From positions 434,001-498,000 of the forward strand of contig NZ_SACJ01000002.1 of the NCBI RefSeq assembly GCF_004016525.1: a stretch of DNA of 64,000 bases, given 5' to 3'. The stretch is from Flavobacterium sufflavum. GTDB lineage: Bacteria > Bacteroidota > Bacteroidia > Flavobacteriales > Flavobacteriaceae. Of the stretch, positions 50,478 through 59,997 are shown one piece after another. The first letter of the stretch is position 1, and the number at the start of each line of letters is the position of its first letter. Both the position numbers and the translations under genes were made by a program. Under the pieces are notes generated by a model that was not told where the DNA came from, did no database searches, and saw only the letters and a list, made by a program, of their open reading frames with translations.

Positions 50478-51140
50478 TTATTTTGTTGAGATTGCTTTAT
50501 TAGTATATTTTAAATTCTCCATCAATTCATTGTAGTTAGAGAAATTTTCAATTCCAAATAAATCTTTATAGGTTAACCAGTCTGTTGGAACCTTCAAGTT
50601 TCTAGATTTGTGAAAGTTTAATAAGTATGATCCACCATCATACCACATGTCACCAAGTTTGTCAGAGAAGTTTTTTTCATAATAGATATATTTTTCATAT
50701 TCTCGATGCTTTAACTCATCCTTTAGATGTAAATATATTTTATTATATTCATTTCTGCTAGTTAAAGATTTCTCACTGTTTTTATAATTTAAACTTCGAT
50801 GTTTCTTTATTTCAGGAGAATATTCTTCTTCAAAGGCAATATATTCATTAACAGCCTTCTTCCATATTTTTCTTAGGTTTTCATAGTTAGGAGATTGATG
50901 CATAATCCATAAAAGATTTTGATCTTCTTGGGTAGCCAAAGAATATCTACTTTTTCCTTTTTTTATGTTTTGAAGATAAAAAGCTAACTTTAAATAACTT
51001 AATTGTTTGTCAATACTGTCTTTCTTATTTTTCAATTCCGAAAGATTCATTGTTTCGTATTTAGAAGTACTATTTTGGGCAGAAGAATAACTTGTAATTA
51101 AACAAATAGCTGCTGCAATAATTAAACATTTTAATTTCAT
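50478..51140 (-). CDS. Hypothetical secreted protein
   Basis: 220 aa. The signal peptide is MKLKCLIIAAAICLITSYSSA. The mature chain is Lys/Glu/Tyr-rich and mostly helical (LKNKKDSIDKQLSYLKLAFYLQNIKKG; YEKYIYYEKNFSDKLGDMWY), with no Cys in the mature part and no motif I recognise. Base composition is very A/T-rich and it is flanked by repeat elements, so it may be an accessory gene. A -7 box (TATATTTG) lies at 51225-51232 on the minus strand, 84 nt upstream. Confidence 0.65.
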   Translation of the reverse strand: MKLKCLIIAAAICLITSYSSAQNSTSKYETMNLSELKNKKDSIDKQLSYLKLAFYLQNIKKGKSRYSLATQEDQNLLWIMHQSPNYENLRKIWKKAVNEYIAFEEEYSPEIKKHRSLNYKNSEKSLTSRNEYNKIYLHLKDELKHREYEKYIYYEKNFSDKLGDMWYDGGSYLLNFHKSRNLKVPTDWLTYKDLFGIENFSNYNELMENLKYTNKAISTK

Positions 51141-51224
51141 AGTTTTATTTTAACTAACTTATATACGCAATACTATCTATACTAAGCTTGCTTTAATCAA
51201 TAAAGCTGGTTTTATTTTGCTTCT

Positions 51225-51232
51225 CAAATATA
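51225..51232 (-). promoter_or_regulatory. -7 box for the hypothetical secreted protein
   Basis: Minus-strand TATATTTG, an exact match. The upstream TTG (51246-51248) is only 13 nt away, so the assignment is tentative. Confidence 0.4.
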
Positions 51233-51316
51233 TAAAAATATCCTACAAAATTTTAAGTTTTTGAATTTTATTAAAGAGCCGAGTTGGCTAGTTCAATGAA
51301 GTTTTAATTAGAAAAC

Positions 51317-51358
51317 AAAAAAAGGATGGTTTTCTAATTCAGAAACCATCCTTTTTTT
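51317..51358 (-). terminator. Terminator after the AsmA-like gene
   Basis: The stem (51317-51333 / 51343-51358) has GC core GGATGGTTT / AAACCATCC with A/T runs of seven on both sides. It lies 15 bp after the AsmA-like stop on the minus strand. Confidence 0.88.
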
Positions 51359-51372
51359 AAAAAGATAAATTA

Positions 51373-54006
51373 TTACTTCGTTGCAGTCGTATCCACTACT
51401 TTTTTCTTTTTGTTGAAAAATCCATTTAATAAGTCAGAAGCTTTCGCTTTTACCTGCTCTTTGGCTTTTTCTTGTACTTCTGCCTTGGTTGCAGGAATAA
51501 CTGTTTTAGTGGTATCTCCCGGTTTTTTGTTTTTATTGATAATATCAGTTAATGCTGAGGTGCCTTTGTTGACTAATTTCGTTTTTTGTTGTTGAATCAA
51601 CTGATTAGTAAGATTTGTAGCTGCAGTTTTTAAATCGGTGGTGATTTTAGGTTTCGAAAAACTACCGGTCAAAATAGCATTGATAGGAATGTTTTCCAGT
51701 TTTTGGGCATCGGCAGCTGATAATTTCGAAATTAACGCATTGGCTTCTGTTCCCAGATATTTTGCGGGAACATTTAGTTTGATGTTGTAATTCATACTTT
51801 GGTCAAAACCATGCGATCCACCAACAGTTGCCTGAATGTCCTGGTATTTGATATTGAAAGGTTTTACGTTTACTTTTCCATCTTTGAAGGAAATAGCCGC
51901 TTTCAAATCGTTCAAATTGATTTTACTCATGTCTAAGAACTTGATATTTGAAGTTAGGGCTGTCAATAGCGTCGAATTACTGGAATTGATGGTAGTGGAA
52001 AGAAACTGGCCTAATAAATCTCCTGTAATGGTTTTTAAATCAGGTGTTAGTTCGTTTGCATCCAGATTTCCATTCAATTTGATGGTAGAGTTGATTTTAC
52101 CATTAACAATTCCGGCAATTGGGGCTAATTTTTTTAGCATGTCCAATTGGGTGAAAGACTGTGCAATATCTACTTGATTTAAACCTAAATTCATATTGAA
52201 AGTGGGTGTTTTTTCTTTAGTAGAAACCGCACCATTTAATCCGATTGAACCGCCAAAAATGGAAGTTTTAACGTTCTCCATTGTTAGTTTTTCGTCTTTA
52301 ACAATTAATTTTCCGGAAACATTTTTTAGGTTTAAATTGTCATACAATACCGTATTGGCTTTTGCCGTAAGACTACAATCTAAGAAAGCTGGGATTTTCA
52401 TCGCTTCTGTTTTCTTAGTTTGTGTTTTAGAAGCATCATCTTTTTCAGTAGTCACAAAATCATCGACAGCCAATTGGTTTGAAGTCAGGTTGAAATTTCC
52501 TTGCAGGTTTTGATTTTTAAATATGAAACCATAGAAATTTTCTAAAACTCCAGTAACGCTCAAATCGCTTTTTCCGGTCGAAGCATTAAATTGTTTTAAG
52601 TTCACTCTTGACGGATTAAATACAATCGCAGCATTGTTAATGTTCATCGATTTACCGTTTTCGTCAGTATATTTAAAACCTGATAAACTCATCGTACCGG
52701 CATTGTTGATGTTCTGGTACTGGCTTTTTTCTACCGATTGCATGTCAAATTTAGTAGTGACATCGGCTTTTAAGATTCCGCTTAACGGTTTGTCTAATTT
52801 GATAGGGTAGGCTTTAGATAAATTACCCAAGTTGATCGTTCCTTTTAATGCAGCATCAACAATGGCGTTTTGAGTAACGTTTTTAATATTGGCTTTGGCA
52901 TTAAAAACATCCTGATCAATGCGGAAAGAAAGTTTGTCTAAGTTGACATAAGTGTCATTTAAAATTCCGGTTTGATTGATGATTTTAGTGTCTATGATAA
53001 TATTTTGTACTGATTTTGGTAGATTAGGATATTGAAAAGAGGCATTGTTGGATGCAATTTCGATGTTGAATTTTGGTACTGTAGTGTCCGAATACAATCC
53101 TTTGGCAAAACCAACAACGGTAAAATCACCGGTGGTTTTTACATTGTCTAAACTGGCGGCATAAGCCGCAGGAATAACACCTAAGAAATTTTTAAAGGAA
53201 GAGGTAGGGGTTTTAAATTTCAAATCGTATTCCTGACCCGCATCGACTAATTGAATGAATCCGTCAAATTCTAATGGTAATTGATTGATTAAAGCCTTGT
53301 TTTCTTTGAAAGTGTATTTGCTTTTTTCTAAATCAATCCCTAAAACAGCGTCCAGTGTCAGGGCTACATTTTTCATATAATTCACCTTGTCCATATCCAG
53401 ACTTATTTTAGCAGTTGATTTGGTTTCTAAATCTAATTTGGAAGCCGCAAAATTACCTGTTCCTTCGTGGTTTAAGCTGTCGATAAGCATTTTTATTTTC
53501 GATTTTTCATCAAAATATCGGAACTGAAAATTCTCTATTTTATAATTCTGAATATTCAAAGCCAATGGTTTGCTTTTAGATTCTTCAGCTGCTTTGTTAT
53601 CTTTTATGGCAATATCATAATTTCCAATTCCATCTTTGTTGAAAATAATATTGATTAAACCATCTTTAGAGCTAATTCCGTCAATATTTATGGGTTCATT
53701 ATTTCCTTTGAAAAGTTCTTTGATTGACATTTTTAAATTCAGTTCGCCTAATGCAATCAGTGTGTCTCCTTCAAAAGGTGCTTTATTGATGATAGCTAAT
53801 TTTTCGATGGTAACATTAGCATTGGGAAAGTTTTTAAACAAACTCAGATCGGCATCGGCAAAACTGACTTTGGCATCCACTTTTTGATTGATGGCGTCAA
53901 TGATTTTAGCCTTTATCTGATCCTTGAAAAAATAAGGAATTGCAAATAATGATCCTGCAACTAAGAGGATGATAGCTCCTGTGATTATTGCTATTTTTTT
54001 TAACAT
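51373..54006 (-). CDS. AsmA-like family protein
   Basis: 877 aa. An N-terminal signal anchor (about 4-27, IAIITGAIILLVAGSLFAIPYFF) is followed by the AsmA start INQKVDAKVSFADADLSLFKNFPNANVTIEKLAI. A long repetitive beta structure (many LxGxxxL strands) comes next, then the AsmA_2-like C-terminal region with LNGNLDANELTPDLKTITGDL and GSFSKPKITTDLKTAA. The last 60 residues are a Lys/Ala-rich helix. AsmA/TamB-type proteins form bridges that help move phospholipid between membranes. It is monocistronic with a terminator on one side and a -7 box at 54062-54069. Confidence 0.9.
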   Translation of the reverse strand: MLKKIAIITGAIILLVAGSLFAIPYFFKDQIKAKIIDAINQKVDAKVSFADADLSLFKNFPNANVTIEKLAIINKAPFEGDTLIALGELNLKMSIKELFKGNNEPINIDGISSKDGLINIIFNKDGIGNYDIAIKDNKAAEESKSKPLALNIQNYKIENFQFRYFDEKSKIKMLIDSLNHEGTGNFAASKLDLETKSTAKISLDMDKVNYMKNVALTLDAVLGIDLEKSKYTFKENKALINQLPLEFDGFIQLVDAGQEYDLKFKTPTSSFKNFLGVIPAAYAASLDNVKTTGDFTVVGFAKGLYSDTTVPKFNIEIASNNASFQYPNLPKSVQNIIIDTKIINQTGILNDTYVNLDKLSFRIDQDVFNAKANIKNVTQNAIVDAALKGTINLGNLSKAYPIKLDKPLSGILKADVTTKFDMQSVEKSQYQNINNAGTMSLSGFKYTDENGKSMNINNAAIVFNPSRVNLKQFNASTGKSDLSVTGVLENFYGFIFKNQNLQGNFNLTSNQLAVDDFVTTEKDDASKTQTKKTEAMKIPAFLDCSLTAKANTVLYDNLNLKNVSGKLIVKDEKLTMENVKTSIFGGSIGLNGAVSTKEKTPTFNMNLGLNQVDIAQSFTQLDMLKKLAPIAGIVNGKINSTIKLNGNLDANELTPDLKTITGDLLGQFLSTTINSSNSTLLTALTSNIKFLDMSKINLNDLKAAISFKDGKVNVKPFNIKYQDIQATVGGSHGFDQSMNYNIKLNVPAKYLGTEANALISKLSAADAQKLENIPINAILTGSFSKPKITTDLKTAATNLTNQLIQQQKTKLVNKGTSALTDIINKNKKPGDTTKTVIPATKAEVQEKAKEQVKAKASDLLNGFFNKKKKVVDTTATK

Positions 54007-54061
54007 GGCGATGGAATATTTATTTTATACAAAGAATCTATTTTATGAACCTATTCTATTA

Positions 54062-54069
54062 CAAAAATA
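54062..54069 (-). promoter_or_regulatory. -7 box for the AsmA-like gene
   Basis: Minus-strand TATTTTTG, an exact match, 55 nt upstream of the ATG. The nearest TTG (54094-54096) is 24 nt away, one base beyond the usual range. Confidence 0.45.
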
Positions 54070-54150
54070 GCAGATTAGCTCATAGGAAATTTACAATATT
54101 TTCATAATATCTTACAATTTTCAACAGCATTGAATTTGTGAGGAATAGAT

Positions 54151-54180
54151 AAAAAAACCGTTTAAGGATAACTTAAACGG
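54151..54180 (-). terminator. Terminator after sppA
   Basis: Stem CTTAAACGG/CCGTTTAAG (54158-54166 and 54172-54180), 5-nt loop, followed on the minus strand by seven T (54151-54157). Confidence 0.87.
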
Positions 54181-54191
54181 CTGATGTTTTT

Positions 54192-55952
54192 TTAATAAAT
54201 CGAAATTTCAAATGGCATCATAGCCTGAACTCCTTTTCGGGATTGGAATTTTTTTAGTTGCTGTAATAGTTGGTAATTTTCGAAGCCAATTTCCTCTTTT
54301 ATGATATTCTCTTTTGAATTGCTAAAAGGTAGTTTAGCTAATACATCATCTAAGTCTTTTTCGTATTCGGGATAATTCTGAGTAGTGTAATTTGAGGTTT
54401 TTGATAAACGGGCTGCTTCGACAATTGCAGCGTTTAATCCGCCAATTTTATCGACAAGACCAATTTTTAGTGCTTCGGCTCCTGACCAGACTCTTCCCTG
54501 AGCAATAGAATCTACAGCCGCAAAATTCATTTTTCGGCCTTGGGCAACGTGACTTACAAAGGTTTTATAGATGTGTTCAATGCTTTCAAGTGTAACGGCT
54601 TTGAAGTTTTCGTCCATTGGAACAAAAGGACTGTAGCGGGCAGCATTGTCATTTGTTTTTACTTGTTCGATATTGATTCCTATCTTTTTTGACAGTTGAC
54701 TAAAGTTAGGCAAAATCCCAAAAACACCTATAGAACCGGTAATGGTATTTTTTTGAGCAAAAATAGTATTGGCATTACAAGCAATATAATAACCACCTGA
54801 AGCGGCATAATTTCCCATTGAAACCACTATGGGTTTTACTTTTTTAGTCAATTCAACTTCTCTCCAAATCAAATCAGATGTTAAGGCGTTTCCTCCGGGA
54901 CTGTCAATTCTCAGTACGATGGCTTTTACTTTTTTGTCTTTTCGTGCTTCTTTTAAAGAACGGCGTATAGAGCCTTCCCCGATAGTGTTTACATCTCCTT
55001 CTCCATTTTGAATTTCGCCTTGAGCAAAAATAATGGCGATTTTATCATCGGTTTCAGAAATTATAGAAGTTGAGGTCATTTTATGCGTGTAATCGCCAAT
55101 GGATATTTTGTTGTAGTCCTTGTCAGGGCTTATTTTTAGTGCTTTTTTAATGTCGTTATGGTACACATCTTCATAAGCAATGTGGTCGATTAGTTTTTGT
55201 TTTTTAGCCATTTCAGGAGTTCTCGCAAGTAAGCCGTTGGCAATTTCGTTTAATTGGCTAACAGAAATTTTTCTGCTTTTTGAAATGTCGGCACAAACTG
55301 AATTCCAAATGGATTGTAGCAATGCCGTGGTTTGTTCTCTATTGGCATCACTCATTTTATTTTCTAAGAAAGGTTCAACGGCGCTTTTGTATTTTCCATG
55401 TCTCAGGACTTCCATTTTTACACCTGTTTTTTCCTGTAAATCTTTGAAAAACATAATTTCAGAAGATAATCCTTTGAAATCTAATTCACCCACAGGATTT
55501 AGATAAATGCTATTGGCTACCGAATTCAGGTAATATTCTTTTTGTGAATAGCTATTGGCGTAAGCCATTACAAACTTTCCTGATTTTTTGAAATTTTCTA
55601 AGGCATTGCGCAAATCTTTACTTTGTGCCATTCCTAATTCGGTATTGTTGTTTAGAATAGAAATTCCTTTGATGTTGTCGTCTATCGAAGCAACATCAAT
55701 AGCATTGATAACATCCGAAAGACCAATATTTTTTTCTTCAGAAAGAAAACTCATCCAGGGATCTTTGTATTTACCGGCATAATCATATTTTACATGTTCA
55801 AGATTTAATTCGATAACGGAATCATTTTTAAGGGTTTCTGTCTCAGTTTCTCCGCCAAAAATAGCTGCGATAAAAAAGATTCCGAAAAAAAACAGCATTA
55901 GAAATACAAACAGACCTACAACGGTAGCGATAACATTGCTTAAAAACTTCAT
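54192..55952 (-). CDS. sppA: Signal peptide peptidase SppA, 67K type
   Basis: 586 aa from the ATG at 55950-55952, which gives MKFLSNVIATVVGLFVFLMLFFFG, the normal SppA anchor. The frame extends 27 codons upstream to 56033, but that segment overlaps the promoter. Two tandem ClpP-fold domains are present. The first carries the general-base Lys (K189 in HGKYKSAVEP) and the second the nucleophile S385 in MGNYAASGGYYIA, the split Ser/Lys dyad of E. coli-type SppA. It degrades leftover signal peptides in the inner membrane. It is divergent from folK. Confidence 0.94.
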   Translation of the reverse strand: MKFLSNVIATVVGLFVFLMLFFFGIFFIAAIFGGETETETLKNDSVIELNLEHVKYDYAGKYKDPWMSFLSEEKNIGLSDVINAIDVASIDDNIKGISILNNNTELGMAQSKDLRNALENFKKSGKFVMAYANSYSQKEYYLNSVANSIYLNPVGELDFKGLSSEIMFFKDLQEKTGVKMEVLRHGKYKSAVEPFLENKMSDANREQTTALLQSIWNSVCADISKSRKISVSQLNEIANGLLARTPEMAKKQKLIDHIAYEDVYHNDIKKALKISPDKDYNKISIGDYTHKMTSTSIISETDDKIAIIFAQGEIQNGEGDVNTIGEGSIRRSLKEARKDKKVKAIVLRIDSPGGNALTSDLIWREVELTKKVKPIVVSMGNYAASGGYYIACNANTIFAQKNTITGSIGVFGILPNFSQLSKKIGINIEQVKTNDNAARYSPFVPMDENFKAVTLESIEHIYKTFVSHVAQGRKMNFAAVDSIAQGRVWSGAEALKIGLVDKIGGLNAAIVEAARLSKTSNYTTQNYPEYEKDLDDVLAKLPFSNSKENIIKEEIGFENYQLLQQLKKFQSRKGVQAMMPFEISIY

Positions 55953-56030
55953 AATAGTATTTTTGATTTTATAAAGAAAAAGTATCTGAATTATTGCCTT
56001 TGTCAGGGATTTTAATACAGATACTCTGTG

Positions 56031-56038
56031 CAAATATA
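56031..56038 (-). promoter_or_regulatory. -7 box for sppA
   Basis: Minus-strand TATATTTG, an exact match, about 78 nt upstream of the preferred sppA ATG. It overlaps the start of the longer frame, supporting the shorter protein. Confidence 0.5.
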
Positions 56039-56077
56039 TTGCTATTTCTAAAATTCTTTAGTTAATTTGTGCTTAAT

Positions 56078-57214
56078 ATGAGAGCACAACATCAGGTTAT
56101 TTTATCTATCGGAACTAATCAAGGCAATCGTCTGGAAAACATCAAACAATGTATTGGATTAATCCATCAGGAAATAGGAACGGTAATTGCCGTTTCCCGG
56201 GTTTATGAAACCGCAGCCTGGGGCTTTGATAGTGATGCTTTTTACAATTGTTCATTGATTTTGCATACTTATCATTTGGCAGAAGAAGTGCTTTCTAAGG
56301 CCTTAGAAGTAGAGCAAAAATTAGGACGAATTAGACAAAATGCCAATGGATATCAATCCCGGATTATTGACATTGATATGATTGCTTTTGATGAGGAAAT
56401 TATCGATACCGAGGCGCTCACGGTTCCACACCCATTGATGCAAGATCGAAAGTTTGTTTTGCTTCCTTTTCAGGATTTAAAAATAAATTGGACGCATCCT
56501 GTGTTGCATAAAACTATTTCGGAGTTAATTGAAACCTGTCCTGACAAAGGAGTTTGTGAAGCTGTAGCTAATTTAGAAAGTCCGTTGCAAAATGTTTCTT
56601 TTGAAAAGATAAATTATATTGCTTTTGAAGGAAATATTGGAGCAGGAAAAACAACATTGGCGACTAAAATTTCAGAGGATTTTAATACCAAAACACTTTT
56701 TGAACGTTTTGCCGGAAATTCGTTTTTGGCTAAGTTTTACAAAGACCAGGAGCGTTATGCTTTACCACTTGAATTGTCGTTTCTGGTAGATAGATACCAA
56801 CAACTTTCAGAAGATTTAGCTTCATTAGATTTGCAAAAAGATTTTCTAGTTGCCGATTACCATGTTTTTAAGTCGCTTATTTTTGCAAAAGTGACATTGG
56901 AAGAAGCCGAATATCAGCTGTATAAAGACCTTTTTGATATTGTCTACAAAGAAATTCCTAAGCCTGATTTGTATGTTTATTTGTTGCAACATCCGGAGCA
57001 ATTATTGAAAAATATTCAGAAAAGGGGCCGGGATTACGAACAGCTGATTTCCACCGAATACTTAGAAAAAATAAATACTGCTTATTTGGATTATTTGAAT
57101 TCTCAGACCGAATTGAATGTTTTAATTATTGATGTTACCAACAAAGATTTTGTAAATAATCAATCGGATTATCTTTTTATTTTAGACGAAATTCAAAAAC
57201 GAATTAATAGCTAA
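56078..57214 (+). CDS. folK: HPPK-deoxynucleoside kinase fusion protein
   Basis: 378 aa from the ATG at 56078. A GTG at 56069 would add three residues. Residues 1-150 are 6-hydroxymethyl-7,8-dihydropterin pyrophosphokinase: ILSIGTNQGNRLENI, YETAAWGF, and RIIDIDMIAFD (metal-binding DID near 98-100), then VPHPLMQDRKFVL. Residues about 180-375 are a deoxynucleoside kinase with P-loop EGNIGAGKTT (183-193), ERFAGNSFLAKFY and KRGRDYEQLI. The first domain serves folate synthesis and the second salvages deoxynucleosides. The fusion is found in Flavobacteria as far as I recall. It is divergent from sppA. Confidence 0.93.
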   Translation: MRAQHQVILSIGTNQGNRLENIKQCIGLIHQEIGTVIAVSRVYETAAWGFDSDAFYNCSLILHTYHLAEEVLSKALEVEQKLGRIRQNANGYQSRIIDIDMIAFDEEIIDTEALTVPHPLMQDRKFVLLPFQDLKINWTHPVLHKTISELIETCPDKGVCEAVANLESPLQNVSFEKINYIAFEGNIGAGKTTLATKISEDFNTKTLFERFAGNSFLAKFYKDQERYALPLELSFLVDRYQQLSEDLASLDLQKDFLVADYHVFKSLIFAKVTLEEAEYQLYKDLFDIVYKEIPKPDLYVYLLQHPEQLLKNIQKRGRDYEQLISTEYLEKINTAYLDYLNSQTELNVLIIDVTNKDFVNNQSDYLFILDEIQKRINS

Positions 57215-57218
57215 TTTA

Positions 57219-59906
57219 TTATCTTTTTAGTGAAAAATGTCCTCGTTTTTCAAGACCGGAATCATCTATTTTTAAAATGTACCAGTAATCAGAAGCAGGG
57301 AGCATAATCTTATGATATGTTCCATCCCAGCTTGGGTTATTACTATTTAAAATACTGATTAATTTCCCGTAACGATCAAAAATGGTTACCGATGCTTTTG
57401 GGTAATAAATTAATCCGTTAATCTCCCAGCGGTCATTGAAAGAGTCATTGTTTGGAGTGAAAAATTTAGGGGCAATTAGTACAATGAAATTTTTACTGTC
57501 TAAGCCACATGAATTTATTTCTCTAACATAAGCCGTTTGTAAACCACTTGGAGCATCAAAAAATACGTTTGAAGATTGGTAATTAATACCGTCAATGGAG
57601 TATTCAAAATAAACTTCTTCCTTTTTTAAATAGATGACTACGGTAGTTTCGTTTACATCTATACGATCGATTTCGGGAGTTGTGTGTTCCGTAACGGTTA
57701 TAGTTTTTTTGCTATTGCAATTATTTACATTAGTAATTTCTACGATATAGTTTCCAGAAGCTGAAACGGTGATCTTTTGCGAAGTGTCTCCTGTAGACCA
57801 CAAATAGCGCATTCCACTTAGTCCTGCGTCTAATTCTTTGTTAGTTCCTTTGCATAAAATAACGGTTTCGTCGCTAACATTTGGAGAAGAATACACTACA
57901 ATATTTACGGCGGTTCTAACACCATTGCTACAACCATTGTTTATAGCTTCGGCATAGTAGGTGGTGTTTTGTGTGATTATAGGTGTGGTAAATTGTGTCC
58001 CCGAGCCTAAAATGGTATTATCAGTTGAAGAAGTGTACCAGTTAATGATGCCAATATCAGTTGTTGCTGTTAAGGTAGCTTTTCCTGAATCGCATATTGG
58101 GATTGTGGTGTTTGCTATGCTTAAAGTTGGTATTTTGTTGATAGTGGCTGTTACGGCGATTCTTGTAGATTCGCAGCCGGCAGCTTCGGCGTAATAAGTG
58201 GTTGATGATGATAAAGTAGGAGTAGTAAAACTATTTCCTGTTGCTAATATTGTACCTCCTGTTAGAGAGTCATACCAGCTTACGGTTCCATTTAGTGCAG
58301 TTGCTTTTAAAGTTACTGATCCATTGCCACATCGGGAAGCTGAGGTTGTGCTTGTGATATTGGAAAAGTTTAGTGTTGTACTTGCCGAAAGATGTAATTC
58401 TGGGTCTCCGGGCATTCCGCCATATTCTACGATATAGCCTTTAGGGAAATAAAGTCCGGGTGGGTCACCTTGTTCTGCTAAATCATTCCATGTTCCGGGA
58501 TATCCAAGTGCCGGATCGGTAATATGGGCATAATCTTCTCCGTTTATTTTTGTAGTGGTGTTTGTACTGTTGTTTGGTTCACCTCTTTGTATTACCCAAT
58601 TGGTATAATAAAAAGGAGGAGTCGCAGTTCCATTGCTTTTTCCTTGCCAGAAAGTAGTTCCTGCCTCAGGTCCTGTAACCCATTTCCAAGTACCTTCTGT
58701 TTCGGCATCACTTCCGCCAATCCATCCTGTTCCGGGTGCTTGTGCGCCGGCTAGTTGTGCTTCATCCGAAGCGGTTAATGTCGCCAGATAGCCTTGTAAA
58801 TAATAATAGGTTCTGGAAGCAGCTTCATCTCTGGCTCTTGTCCAATTGATTCCAGAAGAAGCAACATACTCATAATAATGACCATTTCTGGGTAAATAAC
58901 TGAGTTCTCCAATACCGATGCTGATGGAAAAGTTTCTCGTTCCGGATGCAGAAGCAGAAGAATTGTAAAATTCAACCGCTTCAATTGCTGCAATAAAATC
59001 AGTATAAGGTAATAAGCTAGCTGTTGGGCTGTATAATTTTAATTTTCCTTCAGAAGGATAAAAAAAACTTGTGATTTCAGGATGGGCGGCAGTATAGCTG
59101 TCGCTTAATTTAAGTATGTCTTGTCCATTTACATAGCCGGAAGAAATTTGAATATAAACTGCATCAGTACTTGTTTCTGCCGGGTCGTGAGTAATGACTA
59201 CATTTTTTGCAATCTTTGTATAAGATTGAGGGCAATAGATTTCATTACCATCTGCAGTAATCGAGGGAGGGTTAATTGTATTTGTTGTTTTGTTACAGAT
59301 TTCAGAATAACTGGCTGTGGCGTCTTTAATTGCCGCCCATTTAGCATCCGAATATACTTTGTTATCTACTTGAATACAGGTTAGTGTGGGGTTTAATTTT
59401 AGATCAGAAAGCCCAGTAGCGAAATTTGTATTATTTCCGTTTTTTAAGTTTAGCGTTACTAACTTATTATTAAAACAACTTAGTGCCACTAAATTAATGT
59501 TTTTAGAGAGGTCTAGACTGGTTATTTGATTATTAGAACAGCCTAAACCAGTTAAAGCTGTATTTACGGAAATGTCCAATCTTGTTATTTGATTAGAATA
59601 GCAATACAAAGTGTTTAGAGCCAAATTTTTTGAAACATCCAAACTAGTTAATTTATTAGCTTCACACGATAAAAAGGTTAATGAAGAAAAATCCTCTATT
59701 CCTGTTAAATCAGTAATATTCCGAAAAGGAACACTTAAGCTTGTCAAATTTTTAACACTTGCAGTAAGTACTTTCCCATCAATAGCACCACTATCAATTC
59801 CTAAATCTATCAAAGCTTTCTCAAAATTAACATCAGGAATTGAAGTATATTGGGCATGTCCAAAAAAACTAGACAAAAGGATAAAAAGTAGATAAAGTTT
59901 TTTCAT
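57219..59906 (-). CDS. T9SS-secreted LRR / C-type lectin protein with type B sorting domain
   Basis: 895 aa from the ATG at 59904-59906; a TTG two codons earlier is also in frame. The signal peptide ends GHAQYTS. Residues about 45-170 hold five or six bacterial leucine-rich repeats (LTSLDVSKNLALNTLYCYSNQIT pattern, SALS/internalin-like). A beta region leads to a C-type lectin domain (about 341-496) with WIGG, GEPNN and WND calcium-site-like motifs. Two or three Ig-like CHU repeats (about 513-690) follow, then a further Ig-like region. The type B gliding-motility-type C-terminal domain (about 808-895) has FTPNNDSFNDRWEINGL and ends KRGHFSLKR. It is predicted to be a surface adhesin exported by type IX secretion. 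Confidence 0.88.
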   Translation of the reverse strand: MKKLYLLFILLSSFFGHAQYTSIPDVNFEKALIDLGIDSGAIDGKVLTASVKNLTSLSVPFRNITDLTGIEDFSSLTFLSCEANKLTSLDVSKNLALNTLYCYSNQITRLDISVNTALTGLGCSNNQITSLDLSKNINLVALSCFNNKLVTLNLKNGNNTNFATGLSDLKLNPTLTCIQVDNKVYSDAKWAAIKDATASYSEICNKTTNTINPPSITADGNEIYCPQSYTKIAKNVVITHDPAETSTDAVYIQISSGYVNGQDILKLSDSYTAAHPEITSFFYPSEGKLKLYSPTASLLPYTDFIAAIEAVEFYNSSASASGTRNFSISIGIGELSYLPRNGHYYEYVASSGINWTRARDEAASRTYYYLQGYLATLTASDEAQLAGAQAPGTGWIGGSDAETEGTWKWVTGPEAGTTFWQGKSNGTATPPFYYTNWVIQRGEPNNSTNTTTKINGEDYAHITDPALGYPGTWNDLAEQGDPPGLYFPKGYIVEYGGMPGDPELHLSASTTLNFSNITSTTSASRCGNGSVTLKATALNGTVSWYDSLTGGTILATGNSFTTPTLSSSTTYYAEAAGCESTRIAVTATINKIPTLSIANTTIPICDSGKATLTATTDIGIINWYTSSTDNTILGSGTQFTTPIITQNTTYYAEAINNGCSNGVRTAVNIVVYSSPNVSDETVILCKGTNKELDAGLSGMRYLWSTGDTSQKITVSASGNYIVEITNVNNCNSKKTITVTEHTTPEIDRIDVNETTVVIYLKKEEVYFEYSIDGINYQSSNVFFDAPSGLQTAYVREINSCGLDSKNFIVLIAPKFFTPNNDSFNDRWEINGLIYYPKASVTIFDRYGKLISILNSNNPSWDGTYHKIMLPASDYWYILKIDDSGLEKRGHFSLKR

Positions 59907-59997
59907 GCCCAAATTAAATTTTTTAAAGAAAAAAGTTCGCGGAAGATATAAATAAACTCTTGTAAATTAATTGTTTTATATGAAAAAAAATAAAAAA

